A stretch of DNA of 64,000 nt from Mycobacterium mantenii. GTDB lineage: Bacteria; Actinomycetota; Actinomycetes; Mycobacteriales; Mycobacteriaceae. The first letter of the stretch is position 1, and each line of letters starts with the position of its first letter. The stretch lies in NCBI RefSeq assembly GCF_010731775.1, contig NZ_AP022590.1, positions 4,154,001-4,218,000 on the forward strand, given 5' to 3'. The notes under the pieces were generated by a model. The model was not told where the DNA came from. It saw nothing but the letters and a program-made list of their open reading frames with translations, and did no database searches. Positions 31,344-40,763 of the stretch are shown in pieces. The position numbers were made by a program, and so were the translations under genes.

Positions 31344-33338
31344 CTATCTCAGCGATTCCTCGAGCCACGGGGTCAGCCACTTCACCCCTTCCGGGGTGAG
31401 GTGGACGCCGTCGCTGCGCACCTTGATGCCGTCGACCTTGGCGGTATAGACACCGTCGGGGCACAGCTTTTTGTTCAGGTCGAGGATCGCGACGCCTCTG
31501 TGGTGGCTAACGGTCTTGCGCAACATGGTGTTCCACAGGTTGACCCGATCCGGCTGGTCCTCCGGATACAGCCGGCCGTCCGGCTTTTCACCGCCGCGGC
31601 TGTAGGGGACGGTGGCGACCACCACGTGGACGCCGGTCGCACCCACGATGGTCAGTGCCCGTTCGAGCTCACCGTTGAGGTAGGCGTCGAAGGTCGGGTC
31701 GCCGATGTGGGTCCACTGGCCCTCGTTGACCCGGTCCACCGTCTCCCAGCGGCCGATGACCAGCAACGCGACGTCCGGCTGGTCCTGACTGACCTGCCTC
31801 GACCAGCGGATCGGCCAGCCGTCACATTCGGATCGCTGCTCCAGAGTCTGGCCGATGTACCGATACGGCGTGCCGCGCACCAGGCTGCAGCCGATGACGG
31901 TGTGGTCGAGGAACGTGAACCCTGGTGTCGGAGGCAGATAGTGCATCCAGGTCCACCCGATCGAATCACCGAACACCGAGACCGTGAACGGCCGGTTGGC
32001 ATCTCGGGGCCGGCTCGCCCCAGGCGGCGACGGCGAGACCGCCGCGACCGCGGAGACTCCGGGCGGCAGGCCGACCTCGCGCAGACCGGGCCCGGTCCCC
32101 ACCGGGACCACCAGCAGCGTCACCGCGGCGGCGCTGGCCACGGTCGCTGCCGCCAGCGGCAGCAGCGGCACACGCGCCGGTCGCCAGCGCCGGATGGGTT
32201 GTTCGAGCAGCCAATACGACACCGCGGCCGCCGCCAGCGTGGCGCCGCACCGTGCGGCGAACAACGACAGCCCGGACCAGCCCGTGCGTTCGCCGTTGAG
32301 CGCCAGGAATATTGGCCAGTGCCATAGGTAGACGCCGTACGAGATGGTCCCCAGATACACCAGCGGGCGCAACGCGAGCGCGCGGGCGACGATTCCGCGC
32401 TGCTCCAGCGCGACCGGTGCGATCACGATGACGGCCGCGACCGCGACCCCGATCAGCAAGCCGTGGCGGAATTCGCCGCTGGCGCCGGTGGCGTAGTGCG
32501 TCGCCGCCGCCAGGCCCGCCAAACCCACCACCGGCAGCATCCGGGCCACCCGGCGACCCCATCGCGTGCGGATCATGCACCAGCCGCGGTTCATAGACGG
32601 CCAGTCCCGGACCAGAAGCGCGGCCGCCGCGGCGCCGACCAGCAACGCCTGCGCGCGGGTGTCGGTGCCGAAATAGATCCGATCGCGGGTGGCGTCCGAC
32701 GCCATGAGGATGGCACCCGCCGCGGACGCCATTGCGCCCACGGTGGCTATCAGGAAAGTTGCGAAGCGCACACCACCGACGGTGGCCCGGGTGGAGCGGC
32801 GCCGTGCGCAGGCGGCGAGCAGCAGGGTGACCGCGATGAGCAGCACCGGCCAGACGAGGTAGTACTGCTCTTCCACCCCCAGTGACCAGGTGTGCTGCAG
32901 CGGTGAGGGCGGTGCGCCTTGGGTGAAGTAGTCGGTTTTCTGGGCGACGAACCGCCAGTTCGCCATCCACACGAAGGCCGCGATGGCGTCGTCGCGCAGC
33001 CCGGTCAGGGACCGGTCGGGCAACATCTGGCGGGCCGCGGCGACGGTGAGCACCATCAGCACCAGTGCCGGCAGCAGTCGGCGTGCGCGCCGAATCCAGA
33101 AGCCGGTCAACTCGATACGACCGGTGCGTCCCAGTTCATCCAGCAGCAGCGAGGTGATCAGGAATCCGCTGAGGACGAAAAAGACGTCGACGCCGATGAA
33201 TCCGCCGCTGACGCCGGGGATGCCGCCGTGCCCGATGAGCACCAGCGCAACCGCGATCGCGCGCAGTCCGTCGAGTGCCGGGATCCCACTGGCCCGCTCC
33301 GGCCGGTCCCAGATCGCCAGCCGGCCGACGCGGCGCAC
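31344..33338 (-). CDS. Membrane acyltransferase-3 with C-terminal SGNH domain (Rv0111-like)
   Basis: 664 aa from GTG 33338. The N-terminal acyltransferase-3 domain starts IPALDGLRAIAVALVLIGHGG and has GVDVFFVLSGFLIT, RRARRLLPAL and WSLGVEEQYYLVWP, across about ten helices (to residue 420). A periplasmic SGNH hydrolase-like domain follows, with FGDSIGWTW and the C-terminal SDGVHLTPEG Asp/His pair. Such OafA-type enzymes O-acylate cell-surface glycans or lipids. Order relative to ctpI and ldtA recalls Rv0111. Acyl acceptor unknown. Confidence 0.93.
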   Translation of the reverse strand: MRRVGRLAIWDRPERASGIPALDGLRAIAVALVLIGHGGIPGVSGGFIGVDVFFVLSGFLITSLLLDELGRTGRIELTGFWIRRARRLLPALVLMVLTVAAARQMLPDRSLTGLRDDAIAAFVWMANWRFVAQKTDYFTQGAPPSPLQHTWSLGVEEQYYLVWPVLLIAVTLLLAACARRRSTRATVGGVRFATFLIATVGAMASAAGAILMASDATRDRIYFGTDTRAQALLVGAAAAALLVRDWPSMNRGWCMIRTRWGRRVARMLPVVGLAGLAAATHYATGASGEFRHGLLIGVAVAAVIVIAPVALEQRGIVARALALRPLVYLGTISYGVYLWHWPIFLALNGERTGWSGLSLFAARCGATLAAAAVSYWLLEQPIRRWRPARVPLLPLAAATVASAAAVTLLVVPVGTGPGLREVGLPPGVSAVAAVSPSPPGASRPRDANRPFTVSVFGDSIGWTWMHYLPPTPGFTFLDHTVIGCSLVRGTPYRYIGQTLEQRSECDGWPIRWSRQVSQDQPDVALLVIGRWETVDRVNEGQWTHIGDPTFDAYLNGELERALTIVGATGVHVVVATVPYSRGGEKPDGRLYPEDQPDRVNLWNTMLRKTVSHHRGVAILDLNKKLCPDGVYTAKVDGIKVRSDGVHLTPEGVKWLTPWLEESLR

Positions 33339-33577
33339 GGGCGCGACCCATCGGGACCGAGTACGACGAGCCGGCGCGGGGTGAAACCCGCCCGGCTCTG
33401 TGCTTGCTGTCAGCGCGCCGTACTTACCATTTCGCCCGGCGCCATGGTTGATGCCGATACGTCGCTGCCCCTCCTGTTGAGTTCAGCAAGCCAGCCTAGA
33501 GGCGGGCGCGCAGGATTCAGTGGAGGACACGCGACGGTTTTTCGGCCTCGCTGCGTTCGGATTTCACCCCTGCCGCG

Positions 33578-35005
33578 TCAGGCCTTGTCAGGCGCGTAGC
33601 CGAGCGTGCTCTTGGTTTCCAGGTACTCGTCGAAGCCGAAGTCGCTCCATTCACGGCCGTTGCCGCTGCACTTGTAGCCGCCGAACGGCGCGTTCAGGTC
33701 GAATGCGTGGTTGATCGTCACCCATCCCGCGCGGATCTTGCGGGCGACCTCACGCGCCTTGTCGAGGTCGGCTCCCGAAACGTACCCGGCCAGGCCGTAT
33801 TCGGTGTCGTTGGCGATCTCGACGGCTTGGTCGATGTCGTCATAGCCGAGGATGCACAGCACTGGCCCGAAGATCTCCTCGCGCGCGATCGTCATGTCGT
33901 TGGCGACGTGCGCGAACACGGTCGGTTTGACGTAGTAACCCGTGTCCAGGCCCGCCGGCCGGCCCGGACCTCCTGCAACCACGGTCGCACCCTCGTCCAC
34001 GCCCTGCTGGATCAGGCGTTGCACCTTCTCGAACTGTGCCCTCGACGCCACCGGCCCGATCGCCTTCGGATCGTCGCTGCCCACCTGGACTTGTTCGGCG
34101 ACCTCCCGCGCGATGCTAATGGCCTCGTCCATCCGGGAATTCGGGACCAGCATGCGCGACGGCGCGTTACAGCTCTGCCCCGAATTGGGCATCATGTTGG
34201 CCACGCCGGCGCGGACGCTGTCGGCGAAGCCACCGTCGTCCAGGACGATGTTGGGGCTCTTGCCGCCGAGCTCCTGGGTGACCCGCTTGACGGTCGGGGC
34301 GGCATTCCTGGCCACCTCGACCCCGGCGCGGGTCGATCCGGTGAACGACACCATGTCGATGTCGGGGTGGCTCGCCAGGGCCGCACCCACGCCCGGGCCG
34401 TCGCCGTTGATCAGGTTGAACACCCCGGCCGGCACGCCCGCGGCGTCCACGATCTCGGCGAAGATGTACGGCGAATACGGTGCGACCTCAGAGGGTTTGA
34501 GGATGACGGTGCACCCCGTCGCCAACGCCGGGTAGACCTTGACCGCGACCTGGTTGATCGGCCAGTTCCACGGCGTGATCAAACCGCAGACGCCGATCGG
34601 CTCCTTGGCGATCAGGGTCGCGCCCCGTTGCTCGGCGAACGAGAAGTTCTTCAGCACGTCGATGGCCGTGGTCAGGTGACCGATGCCGAGAAAGACCTGC
34701 GGTCCCGCGGCCAGCGAGGGCGGCGCGCCGATTTCCTCGGTGACCGCTTCGGCGAGATCGTCCGCACGCTTCTGGTATTCGGCGAGGATGGACTGCAGCA
34801 GGTCCAGGCGCTGTTCGCGGGTGCTCTGCGACCAGTCGGCAAAGGCCCGCCGGGCGGCCGCGACGGCCACGTCGACATCTGCGGCCGAGCCCAGCGAGAT
34901 CTTCCCAGAAACCCGTTCGGTCGCCGGGTTCTCGACGTCAAAGGAGTTGGGCCGCAACGGGTCGACCCAACGGCCGTCGATGTAGAACTTCAGGTATTCG
35001 CGCAT
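33578..35005 (-). CDS. NAD(P)-dependent aldehyde dehydrogenase
   Basis: 475 aa; ATG 35005 follows AAAGGAGCAGCC. ALDH hallmarks: ITPWNWPINQVAVKVYPALA, FTGSTRAG, catalytic Glu in QELGGKSPNIV and catalytic Cys in NSGQSCNAPSR, then EEIFGPVLCI. Last gene of the seven-gene leftward catabolic run that starts at 43014, 26 bases after the ThDP enzyme. It would oxidise the aldehyde released by the upstream ThDP enzyme; this pairing is inference. Confidence 0.95.
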   Translation of the reverse strand: MREYLKFYIDGRWVDPLRPNSFDVENPATERVSGKISLGSAADVDVAVAAARRAFADWSQSTREQRLDLLQSILAEYQKRADDLAEAVTEEIGAPPSLAAGPQVFLGIGHLTTAIDVLKNFSFAEQRGATLIAKEPIGVCGLITPWNWPINQVAVKVYPALATGCTVILKPSEVAPYSPYIFAEIVDAAGVPAGVFNLINGDGPGVGAALASHPDIDMVSFTGSTRAGVEVARNAAPTVKRVTQELGGKSPNIVLDDGGFADSVRAGVANMMPNSGQSCNAPSRMLVPNSRMDEAISIAREVAEQVQVGSDDPKAIGPVASRAQFEKVQRLIQQGVDEGATVVAGGPGRPAGLDTGYYVKPTVFAHVANDMTIAREEIFGPVLCILGYDDIDQAVEIANDTEYGLAGYVSGADLDKAREVARKIRAGWVTINHAFDLNAPFGGYKCSGNGREWSDFGFDEYLETKSTLGYAPDKA

Positions 35006-35031
35006 GGCTGCTCCTTTCGCAGTCCTTTTCC

Positions 35032-36744
35032 TTACTGGGTACCTTCGGCATACCAGGTCCGGAATCGGTCGTACTTGGGCATCTCCTCGGAGTTGGCCTT
35101 CGGGTCGATGCACACGTGCACCACACCGACTTTGCCACTGGCGTAGGCGCGAGCGATCGCCGGGCCGATCTCTTCTTCCTTCTCGACATACTCACCGTGG
35201 CAACCGAAGCCCTCGGCGACCTTGTCCATCCGGACGTCCTTGCTCCAGTGCACACCGGGCTGCGGTGACGGCTGGGAGAAGGTGCGCTTGTACACGCCCA
35301 CTTCCAGGCCCCACTGGTGGTCGACGCCCACCACGCACACCAGCGGAAGGTTTTGCCGCGCAGCGGTTTCCAATTCGGCGATATGGAAAAGGAAGGCGGA
35401 GTCGCTGGTCAGCAGCATCACCGGCCGCTTACCACCCTCGGCGACCGACGCCCCGACCGCGTACGGCAATCCGGTGCCGAGGTGGCCGAAGTTCTGGTTC
35501 CAGATGACGTCGCGCGGCTTGCACTGCGAGTAGGTCCACTGGAAGATCACGGTCGCGCCGCCGTCGCGCACCAGGATGCCATCCTCGAGTTCGTTGAACG
35601 CCTTAGTCGCCTCGACGACGTAGCGCGCCGGGTGGATGGGCGAGCGTCCAGACGGTGCCGATTCCGCCATGTCCGCAAGCTCTTTCGCATCCTTTTCGAT
35701 CAGGGCCTGCAGCGTGGGCGCGGGTTGGCGCGGCGAATCCTTGAGTGCGGAGACCAGCTGCGGCACGACACCGCGCAGATCGCCGACCAGCGCCACGTCG
35801 AAGCGGCGGTTGACACCGATGGCGGCCGGGTCCTGCTCGACGTAAACCCATTTGCGGTTCGCATCGTTGCCCGCCCAATGCTGGGTCCGGCCGTAGTGCA
35901 TCGGCTCACCGAGTTCGGTGCCCAGCGCGACGCACAGGTCGGATTCCTCGACGGCCTCGTTGGCGGCCGGGGAGAACAAGTAGGGGAACGTGCGGTCCTG
36001 TAGTCCCGGGATGTACGAGGTACCGCCGGAGGTCTGGATCACCGGGCAGGCCATCAGCTCGGCCAGCTCCTTGACCTGCTGTTGCGTACGGGAGGTGTGC
36101 ACGCCGTGGCCGACCAGCAGGACCGGGCTCTTGGCCTCGCGGATCAGCTTCACGGCCGCCGCCACCTCGCGGGTACCGGCGCCCTGGTTGACCAGCCGGT
36201 ACGCCGACGGGCTCGGCGCCTCGGCGACCTCGAGTTCGGAGAGGATGACGTGCGACGGGTACTCGATGTAGGCCGGGCCGGGCGTGCCGGACATCGCGCG
36301 GCGGATCGCCTCGTGGACGATCTCGTCGGTCTGGTCGGCGTATTCGATCGAGGCGCTGTACTTGACGGACGAGGCGAAAAGTGGTTCCTGGCGGACGAAT
36401 TGGATGCGCCCGCGCCGGACCCGGCGCTCGGTGATGCGGGCGCGCTGACCGCCGAGGAAGATCACCGGTGAGTTCTCCACGAGCGCGCACTGGATCGCGC
36501 CGGCGATGTTGGCCATGCCCGGGCCGAGCGTGCCGATGCACAGCCCGGGCTTACCCGTCATCCGCGATGCCGCCTCGGCCATGAAACCCGCGCTCAGTTC
36601 GTGGTGCGGTGCGACCACCGACCACCCGCGGGCGTCGGCCTCGGCGAACATGTGCACGAAGTTCGGGTCCGGGATGCCGAACAGCGTGTTCACGCCCTCG
36701 GCCTCGAACAGGTCGAGGATGCGCTTGTAAACAGGCACGGCCAT
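35032..36744 (-). CDS. ThDP-dependent decarboxylase/lyase of the acetolactate-synthase fold
   Basis: 570 aa from ATG 36744, downstream of AAGGAG. The N-terminal Pyr domain has the catalytic Glu in VVAPHHELSAGFMAEAASR and IGTLGPGMANIAGAIQCA. The C-terminal PP domain has TSDSAFLFHIAELETAARQN and then VVGVDHQWG, where the second Mg ligand is Asp rather than the usual Asn. It is not a clear acetolactate synthase. Benzoylformate-decarboxylase, 2-hydroxyacyl-CoA lyase or sulfoacetaldehyde-acetyltransferase-like activity are possible. Position between a CoA-transferase and an ALDH favours C-C cleavage of an oxo- or hydroxy-acid (or its thioester) to an aldehyde. Confidence 0.85.
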   Translation of the reverse strand: MAVPVYKRILDLFEAEGVNTLFGIPDPNFVHMFAEADARGWSVVAPHHELSAGFMAEAASRMTGKPGLCIGTLGPGMANIAGAIQCALVENSPVIFLGGQRARITERRVRRGRIQFVRQEPLFASSVKYSASIEYADQTDEIVHEAIRRAMSGTPGPAYIEYPSHVILSELEVAEAPSPSAYRLVNQGAGTREVAAAVKLIREAKSPVLLVGHGVHTSRTQQQVKELAELMACPVIQTSGGTSYIPGLQDRTFPYLFSPAANEAVEESDLCVALGTELGEPMHYGRTQHWAGNDANRKWVYVEQDPAAIGVNRRFDVALVGDLRGVVPQLVSALKDSPRQPAPTLQALIEKDAKELADMAESAPSGRSPIHPARYVVEATKAFNELEDGILVRDGGATVIFQWTYSQCKPRDVIWNQNFGHLGTGLPYAVGASVAEGGKRPVMLLTSDSAFLFHIAELETAARQNLPLVCVVGVDHQWGLEVGVYKRTFSQPSPQPGVHWSKDVRMDKVAEGFGCHGEYVEKEEEIGPAIARAYASGKVGVVHVCIDPKANSEEMPKYDRFRTWYAEGTQ

Positions 36745-36788
36745 GGTGGAAAACTCCTTTACTGGCAATAGGTTTCGTTAAGCGAGTG

Positions 36789-37952
36789 TTATCCGGGGTT
36801 CACGTCGACGGCCAAACCCAGCTCGTCGAGCACCGCCGCGGTGTGGGCGCCGAGCTCGGGCGCCGGCCCCGCCACGCGGCCCGGCGTCTGCGAGAACCAG
36901 GTGGGTACGCCGGGGAAGCGCACCGGTCCGTGCGGGCTGTCGACGGTCTCGAACATGCCGACGGCGTTGAGATGCGGATCGTCGAACAGCGCGCCGGGTG
37001 TGTTCAGCGGCGCGGCCGGTATCTCGAGTTCGCGCAGCAGCTCCAACCACTCCGCGGTGGACCGCTCTTTCATGGTCTCGGCCACCAGCCCATAGACCGT
37101 GTCGATCTCCCGGGCGCGCTGTTCCAACGTCGAATACAGCTCGCTGGCCCACGGTGGCTGAACGGCTTCCATGAAGGCGTTCCAGTGCTTGTCGTTGTAG
37201 ATCAGCGCGGCGATGTGGCCGTCGCTGGTGCGGTACGGGCGGCGGTTGGGGGCCACGGTGCGCGGATACACCGCGGGGCCCAGGGGCGGGTCGAACAGGG
37301 CGCCGTTGGCGTGTTCGACGAGCATGAACGAGGCCATGGTTTCGAACATGGCAACCTCGACTTCTTGCCCCTGCCCGGTGCGCTCGCGGTGGAACAACGC
37401 CATCGTCGTCGAGTACAGCGCCGTCAGGCCGGCGATCTTGTCCGCCATGATCGTTCCGACGTAATCGGCCTCGCCGGTCAATTGCTGTTGCACCGCGGGC
37501 AGGCCGCATTCGGCCTGGATCGTGTCGTCGTAGGCGGGGCGGTCGTGGTCGGGTCCGCGGCGCCCATACCCATAGCAATTCGTATAGATGACAGCGGGAT
37601 TGATCGCGGCGACGTCGTCGTAGCTGAAGCCGAGTTTGGCGATGGCCTTGGCGCGCATCGAGTGGATGAACACGTCGGCCGTCTCGACGAGAGCGCGCAA
37701 CGCGCGGGCTCCGGCGTCGGTTTGCAGGTCGAGCACGACGCTGCGCTTGCCCCGGTTGACGTTGACGAACACCCCGCTCATGCCCGGCGCCGGGCCCACC
37801 GAGATGTAGCGGGTGTTATCGCCCTGCGGCGGTTCGACTTTGATCACGTCCGCGCCCATGTCGGCCATGATCTGCGTGCAGTATGGTCCCATCACCATCG
37901 CGGTCAGGTCGATGACGCGCACACCGGCCATCGGGCCCGCGGGGCTAGCCAT
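36789..37952 (-). CDS. Class III (CaiB/BaiF) CoA-transferase
   Basis: 387 aa; ATG 37952 has AAGGAGCGCTCA before it; ATG 37979 would add nine residues. VRVIDLTAMVMGPYCTQIMADMGADVIKVEPP is the family N-terminus, with SVVLDLQT and the ADVFIHSMRAKAIAKLG stretch. The active-site Asp of the family is in RPAYDDTIQAECGL. These interlocked dimers transfer CoA between carboxylates. The start overlaps the SDR stop by 8 bases (ATGGCTAG), so the two are coupled. Donor and acceptor unknown. Confidence 0.93.
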   Translation of the reverse strand: MASPAGPMAGVRVIDLTAMVMGPYCTQIMADMGADVIKVEPPQGDNTRYISVGPAPGMSGVFVNVNRGKRSVVLDLQTDAGARALRALVETADVFIHSMRAKAIAKLGFSYDDVAAINPAVIYTNCYGYGRRGPDHDRPAYDDTIQAECGLPAVQQQLTGEADYVGTIMADKIAGLTALYSTTMALFHRERTGQGQEVEVAMFETMASFMLVEHANGALFDPPLGPAVYPRTVAPNRRPYRTSDGHIAALIYNDKHWNAFMEAVQPPWASELYSTLEQRAREIDTVYGLVAETMKERSTAEWLELLRELEIPAAPLNTPGALFDDPHLNAVGMFETVDSPHGPVRFPGVPTWFSQTPGRVAGPAPELGAHTAAVLDELGLAVDVNPG

Positions 37953-38889
37953 TGAGCGCTCCTTGGTCGGTGGAGCCATGTAGTTCGTTTGACCTCTGCG
38001 CCAGGTCGAAGCTGTAGCGGATGTGCTCGTTGTGTCCGTCCGGGACGGCCGGAAAGATCAGGGGCGCCGCGACGTATCGGATCGCATCCAGGTGGCTGGC
38101 GACCTCCTCGATCGTCCACGACGGGCGGCACACGCCCGGGCTCTCGGCGATGACCGCCCGGGCCACGCGACCCGCCAGCGCGATGAACAGTTCACCGGTT
38201 ACCGAGCAGGATTCGTGCGCGAGCCAGCCCACCACGGGCGCAACGAGATCCGCGCCCATCGGCGGGTAGGCCGAGGTATCGATGCCGTCCGCCATGCGCG
38301 TCACCGCGGCCGGCACGATCACGTTGCACCGCACGCCCTCGGCAGCGCCCTCGAGCGCGGCGACGTTGGACAGCCCGATCACACCGGCCTTGGCGGCCGC
38401 GTAGTTGGCCACGTCGTGGTTTCCGTACAGGCCGCCGATCGATGACGTCAGCACTATGCGGCCGTAGCCCGCTGCGCACATGTGCGGAAACGCGGGCCGG
38501 ACCACGTTGAAGGCGCCGCGCAGATGCACGTCGAGCACGGCGTCGAAGTCCTCGTAGCTCATCTCCTTGAGCGAGGCGCGGCGGACGTTGCCGGCGTTGT
38601 GCACCAGGACGTCGATGCGACCGTAGCGCTCGAGCGCGGTCGCGATGATCGCCTCGCCCCCTTCGCGGGTCGCCACGGATGCGCTGCACGCGACGGCCTC
38701 GCCCCCGGTTGCGGTGATCTCGCCGGCCACCTGCTCGGCCGGACCGGCGTCGACGCCCTCGCCGTCGAGACGGCCGCCGACGTCGTTGACGACCACCTTG
38801 GCCCCGCGCGATGCGAGCAGGTGCGCATACGCACGGCCCAGCCCGCGTCCGGCGCCGGTCACCACGGCGACACGGTCGTCGAAACGCAT
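37945..38889 (-). CDS. SDR oxidoreductase resembling the hydroxyacyl-CoA dehydrogenase domain of MFE-2
   Basis: 314 aa from ATG 38889. MRFDDRVAVVTGAGRGLGRA and VVVNDVGG are the characteristic N-terminus of HSD17B4/MFE-2-type SDRs. NAG motif HNAGNVRR, catalytic Ser in TSSIGG and YAAAK follow. A C-terminal extension beyond about 250 lacks other known domains. Likely oxidises a 3-hydroxyacyl-CoA or similar alcohol. Starts 21 bases after the monooxygenase stop and overlaps the CoA-transferase. Confidence 0.9.
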   Translation of the reverse strand: MRFDDRVAVVTGAGRGLGRAYAHLLASRGAKVVVNDVGGRLDGEGVDAGPAEQVAGEITATGGEAVACSASVATREGGEAIIATALERYGRIDVLVHNAGNVRRASLKEMSYEDFDAVLDVHLRGAFNVVRPAFPHMCAAGYGRIVLTSSIGGLYGNHDVANYAAAKAGVIGLSNVAALEGAAEGVRCNVIVPAAVTRMADGIDTSAYPPMGADLVAPVVGWLAHESCSVTGELFIALAGRVARAVIAESPGVCRPSWTIEEVASHLDAIRYVAAPLIFPAVPDGHNEHIRYSFDLAQRSNELHGSTDQGALNG

Positions 38890-38909
38890 TTGCCCCGCAA
38901 AGGATTCGG

Positions 38910-40763
38910 TCAAGCCCCGAGCACCAAACCTTCCAGGTCGCCCTTGTCGCGCCATGCCCGCAGTAAGTCCTCGAAGGCGTAGAAGCCGGGACCATACGGC
39001 TCGCCCAGGTGTGAGCGGATTCCCTCTCCCCCGCCGCCGCCTTCGTTGTTGTAGTAGCCGGGCGTGCACTGGGCGTCGAACGCCGAATTGTCGACCGCGG
39101 TTTCCCGGATCGTCGCGCACCACTGTTCCTGCGCCACCCGGCTGGGTTCCACGGTGGTGGCGCCGCGTTTCAATGCCTCGGCGATGATGTAGGCGATGTG
39201 CTCGCCCTGCAGTTCGTAGTTGGCCGCGATGTTGGCCGAGATGCCGACCTGAGTGAACCCGGTGTAGAACTGATTCGGGAATCCACGGCTGGTCATGCCG
39301 TGCAGCGTCTTGTAACCGTCGCTCCAGTAGTCGAACAGCGACAGACCGTCGCGTCCCTCGATCGCCTCGATCGAATAGCGGCGGCTGATCTCGGTGGTGA
39401 TTTCGAAGCCGCTGGCGTAGATGATGCAGTCGACCTCGTACTCGACGCCGTTGGCGACCAGACCCCTTTCGGTGATGTTCTCCACGCCTTTGGAATCGGA
39501 CACGTCGACCAGCGTGACGTTGGGCCGGTTGAACATCGGCAGGTACTCGTCGTTGGACAGGGGCCGCTTGCACAGGAATCGGTAGTAGGGCTTGAGCGCC
39601 TCGGCGGTCGGCGGGTCCTCGACGATCGCGTCGATGCGGCGGCGCAGCCGCTCCATCAACTTGTAGTCCTCTTCCTCGCGGATCGCCATGAACTGCTCGG
39701 GGGTCAGCGACGCGGGATCGTCCAGGGCGAGCACCCGGGCCGCGGTGTTGCGGCCGAGTTCGGTCCAGAAGTCGCACACCAGATCCGGCTGGCCCAGTGC
39801 CATGCCCTCGAAGGTCCAGGAGTGGAAGTTGCGCTGCCGTTCCCGCTGCCAGCCCGGCCGCAACGACTTTGCCCACTCCGGGTCGGTGGGCGCATTGTTG
39901 CGCTCGTCGACCGTCGAGGGGGTGCGCTGGAAGACGTAGAGGTGCTGGGCGTCTCGGGCCAGGAACGGAACGATCTGGATCGCGGTGGCGCCGGTGCCGA
40001 TGACGGCGACCTTCTTGTCGGCGAGCTTGTGCAGGTTGCCGCTCGAGTCGCCGCCGGTGTAGTCGTAGTCCCACCGCGACGAGTGGAACGCGTGGCCCTT
40101 GAAGTCCTTGATCCCGGGGATGCCCGGCAATTTCGGCCGGTGGAACGGGCCCGAGGCCAGCACCACGAACCGGGCGCGGATGTCGTCGCCGCGGTTGGTG
40201 CTGATCCGCCAGCGCTTGGTTTCCTCGTCCCAACGCAGGTCACGCACCTGGGTGGAGAAGATCGCCGAATCGTAGAGGCCGAAATGCTTGCCGATGTTGC
40301 GGCAATGCTGGTAGATCTCGGCACCGTCGGCGAACTTCTTCGACGGCATGAAATCCAGCTCTTCGAGAAGCGGGATATAGCAGTAGGATTCGTTGTCGCA
40401 TTGGATGCCGGGATAACGGTTCCAGTACCAGACGCCGCCGAAGTCGCCACCGAGTTCGATGATCCGCACGTCATCGACGCCCGCCTTCTTCAGGTAGGCC
40501 GCAGACAGCAGGCCACCGAAACCACCGCCGAGGACCGCGACGTCGATATCCTCGCTGATCGGCTCGCGCGGCGCCGCCGGCGTGTAGGGATCGACCTCGT
40601 AGTAGCCGGCGAAGTCGTCCTCCAACTCGATGTACTGCTTGGAACCCTCCTTGCGCAGCCGCTTTTCGCGCTCGTGACGGTATTTCTCGCGCAGCGCGTC
40701 GATGTCCACGTCGTCGGGCGTCTGGGTCGGCCCGCAACCGTCTTTTTCCAACTCGGAGGTCAT
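38910..40763 (-). CDS. Flavin-containing Baeyer-Villiger-type monooxygenase
   Basis: 617 aa. FAD-binding GGGFGG (79-84), the BVMO fingerprint FKGHAFHSSRW (221-231, F-x-G-x3-H-x3-W) and NADPH-binding GTGATAIQ (256-263) are intact. The N-terminal extension of about 70 residues (to TPAAPREP) is as in cyclohexanone/steroid-type BVMOs. It would insert oxygen next to a ketone to give an ester or lactone. Start codon overlaps the Rieske stop (ATGA at 40760-40763). Confidence 0.93.
   Translation of the reverse strand: MTSELEKDGCGPTQTPDDVDIDALREKYRHEREKRLRKEGSKQYIELEDDFAGYYEVDPYTPAAPREPISEDIDVAVLGGGFGGLLSAAYLKKAGVDDVRIIELGGDFGGVWYWNRYPGIQCDNESYCYIPLLEELDFMPSKKFADGAEIYQHCRNIGKHFGLYDSAIFSTQVRDLRWDEETKRWRISTNRGDDIRARFVVLASGPFHRPKLPGIPGIKDFKGHAFHSSRWDYDYTGGDSSGNLHKLADKKVAVIGTGATAIQIVPFLARDAQHLYVFQRTPSTVDERNNAPTDPEWAKSLRPGWQRERQRNFHSWTFEGMALGQPDLVCDFWTELGRNTAARVLALDDPASLTPEQFMAIREEEDYKLMERLRRRIDAIVEDPPTAEALKPYYRFLCKRPLSNDEYLPMFNRPNVTLVDVSDSKGVENITERGLVANGVEYEVDCIIYASGFEITTEISRRYSIEAIEGRDGLSLFDYWSDGYKTLHGMTSRGFPNQFYTGFTQVGISANIAANYELQGEHIAYIIAEALKRGATTVEPSRVAQEQWCATIRETAVDNSAFDAQCTPGYYNNEGGGGGEGIRSHLGEPYGPGFYAFEDLLRAWRDKGDLEGLVLGA

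Noticed and set aside
38890..40233. Upstream extension of the SDR reading frame running through the monooxygenase gene
   Set aside because: The extension is Arg/Gln/His-rich without domains; the true SDR start (ATG 38889, MRFDD) is the family start and lies just after the monooxygenase stop.
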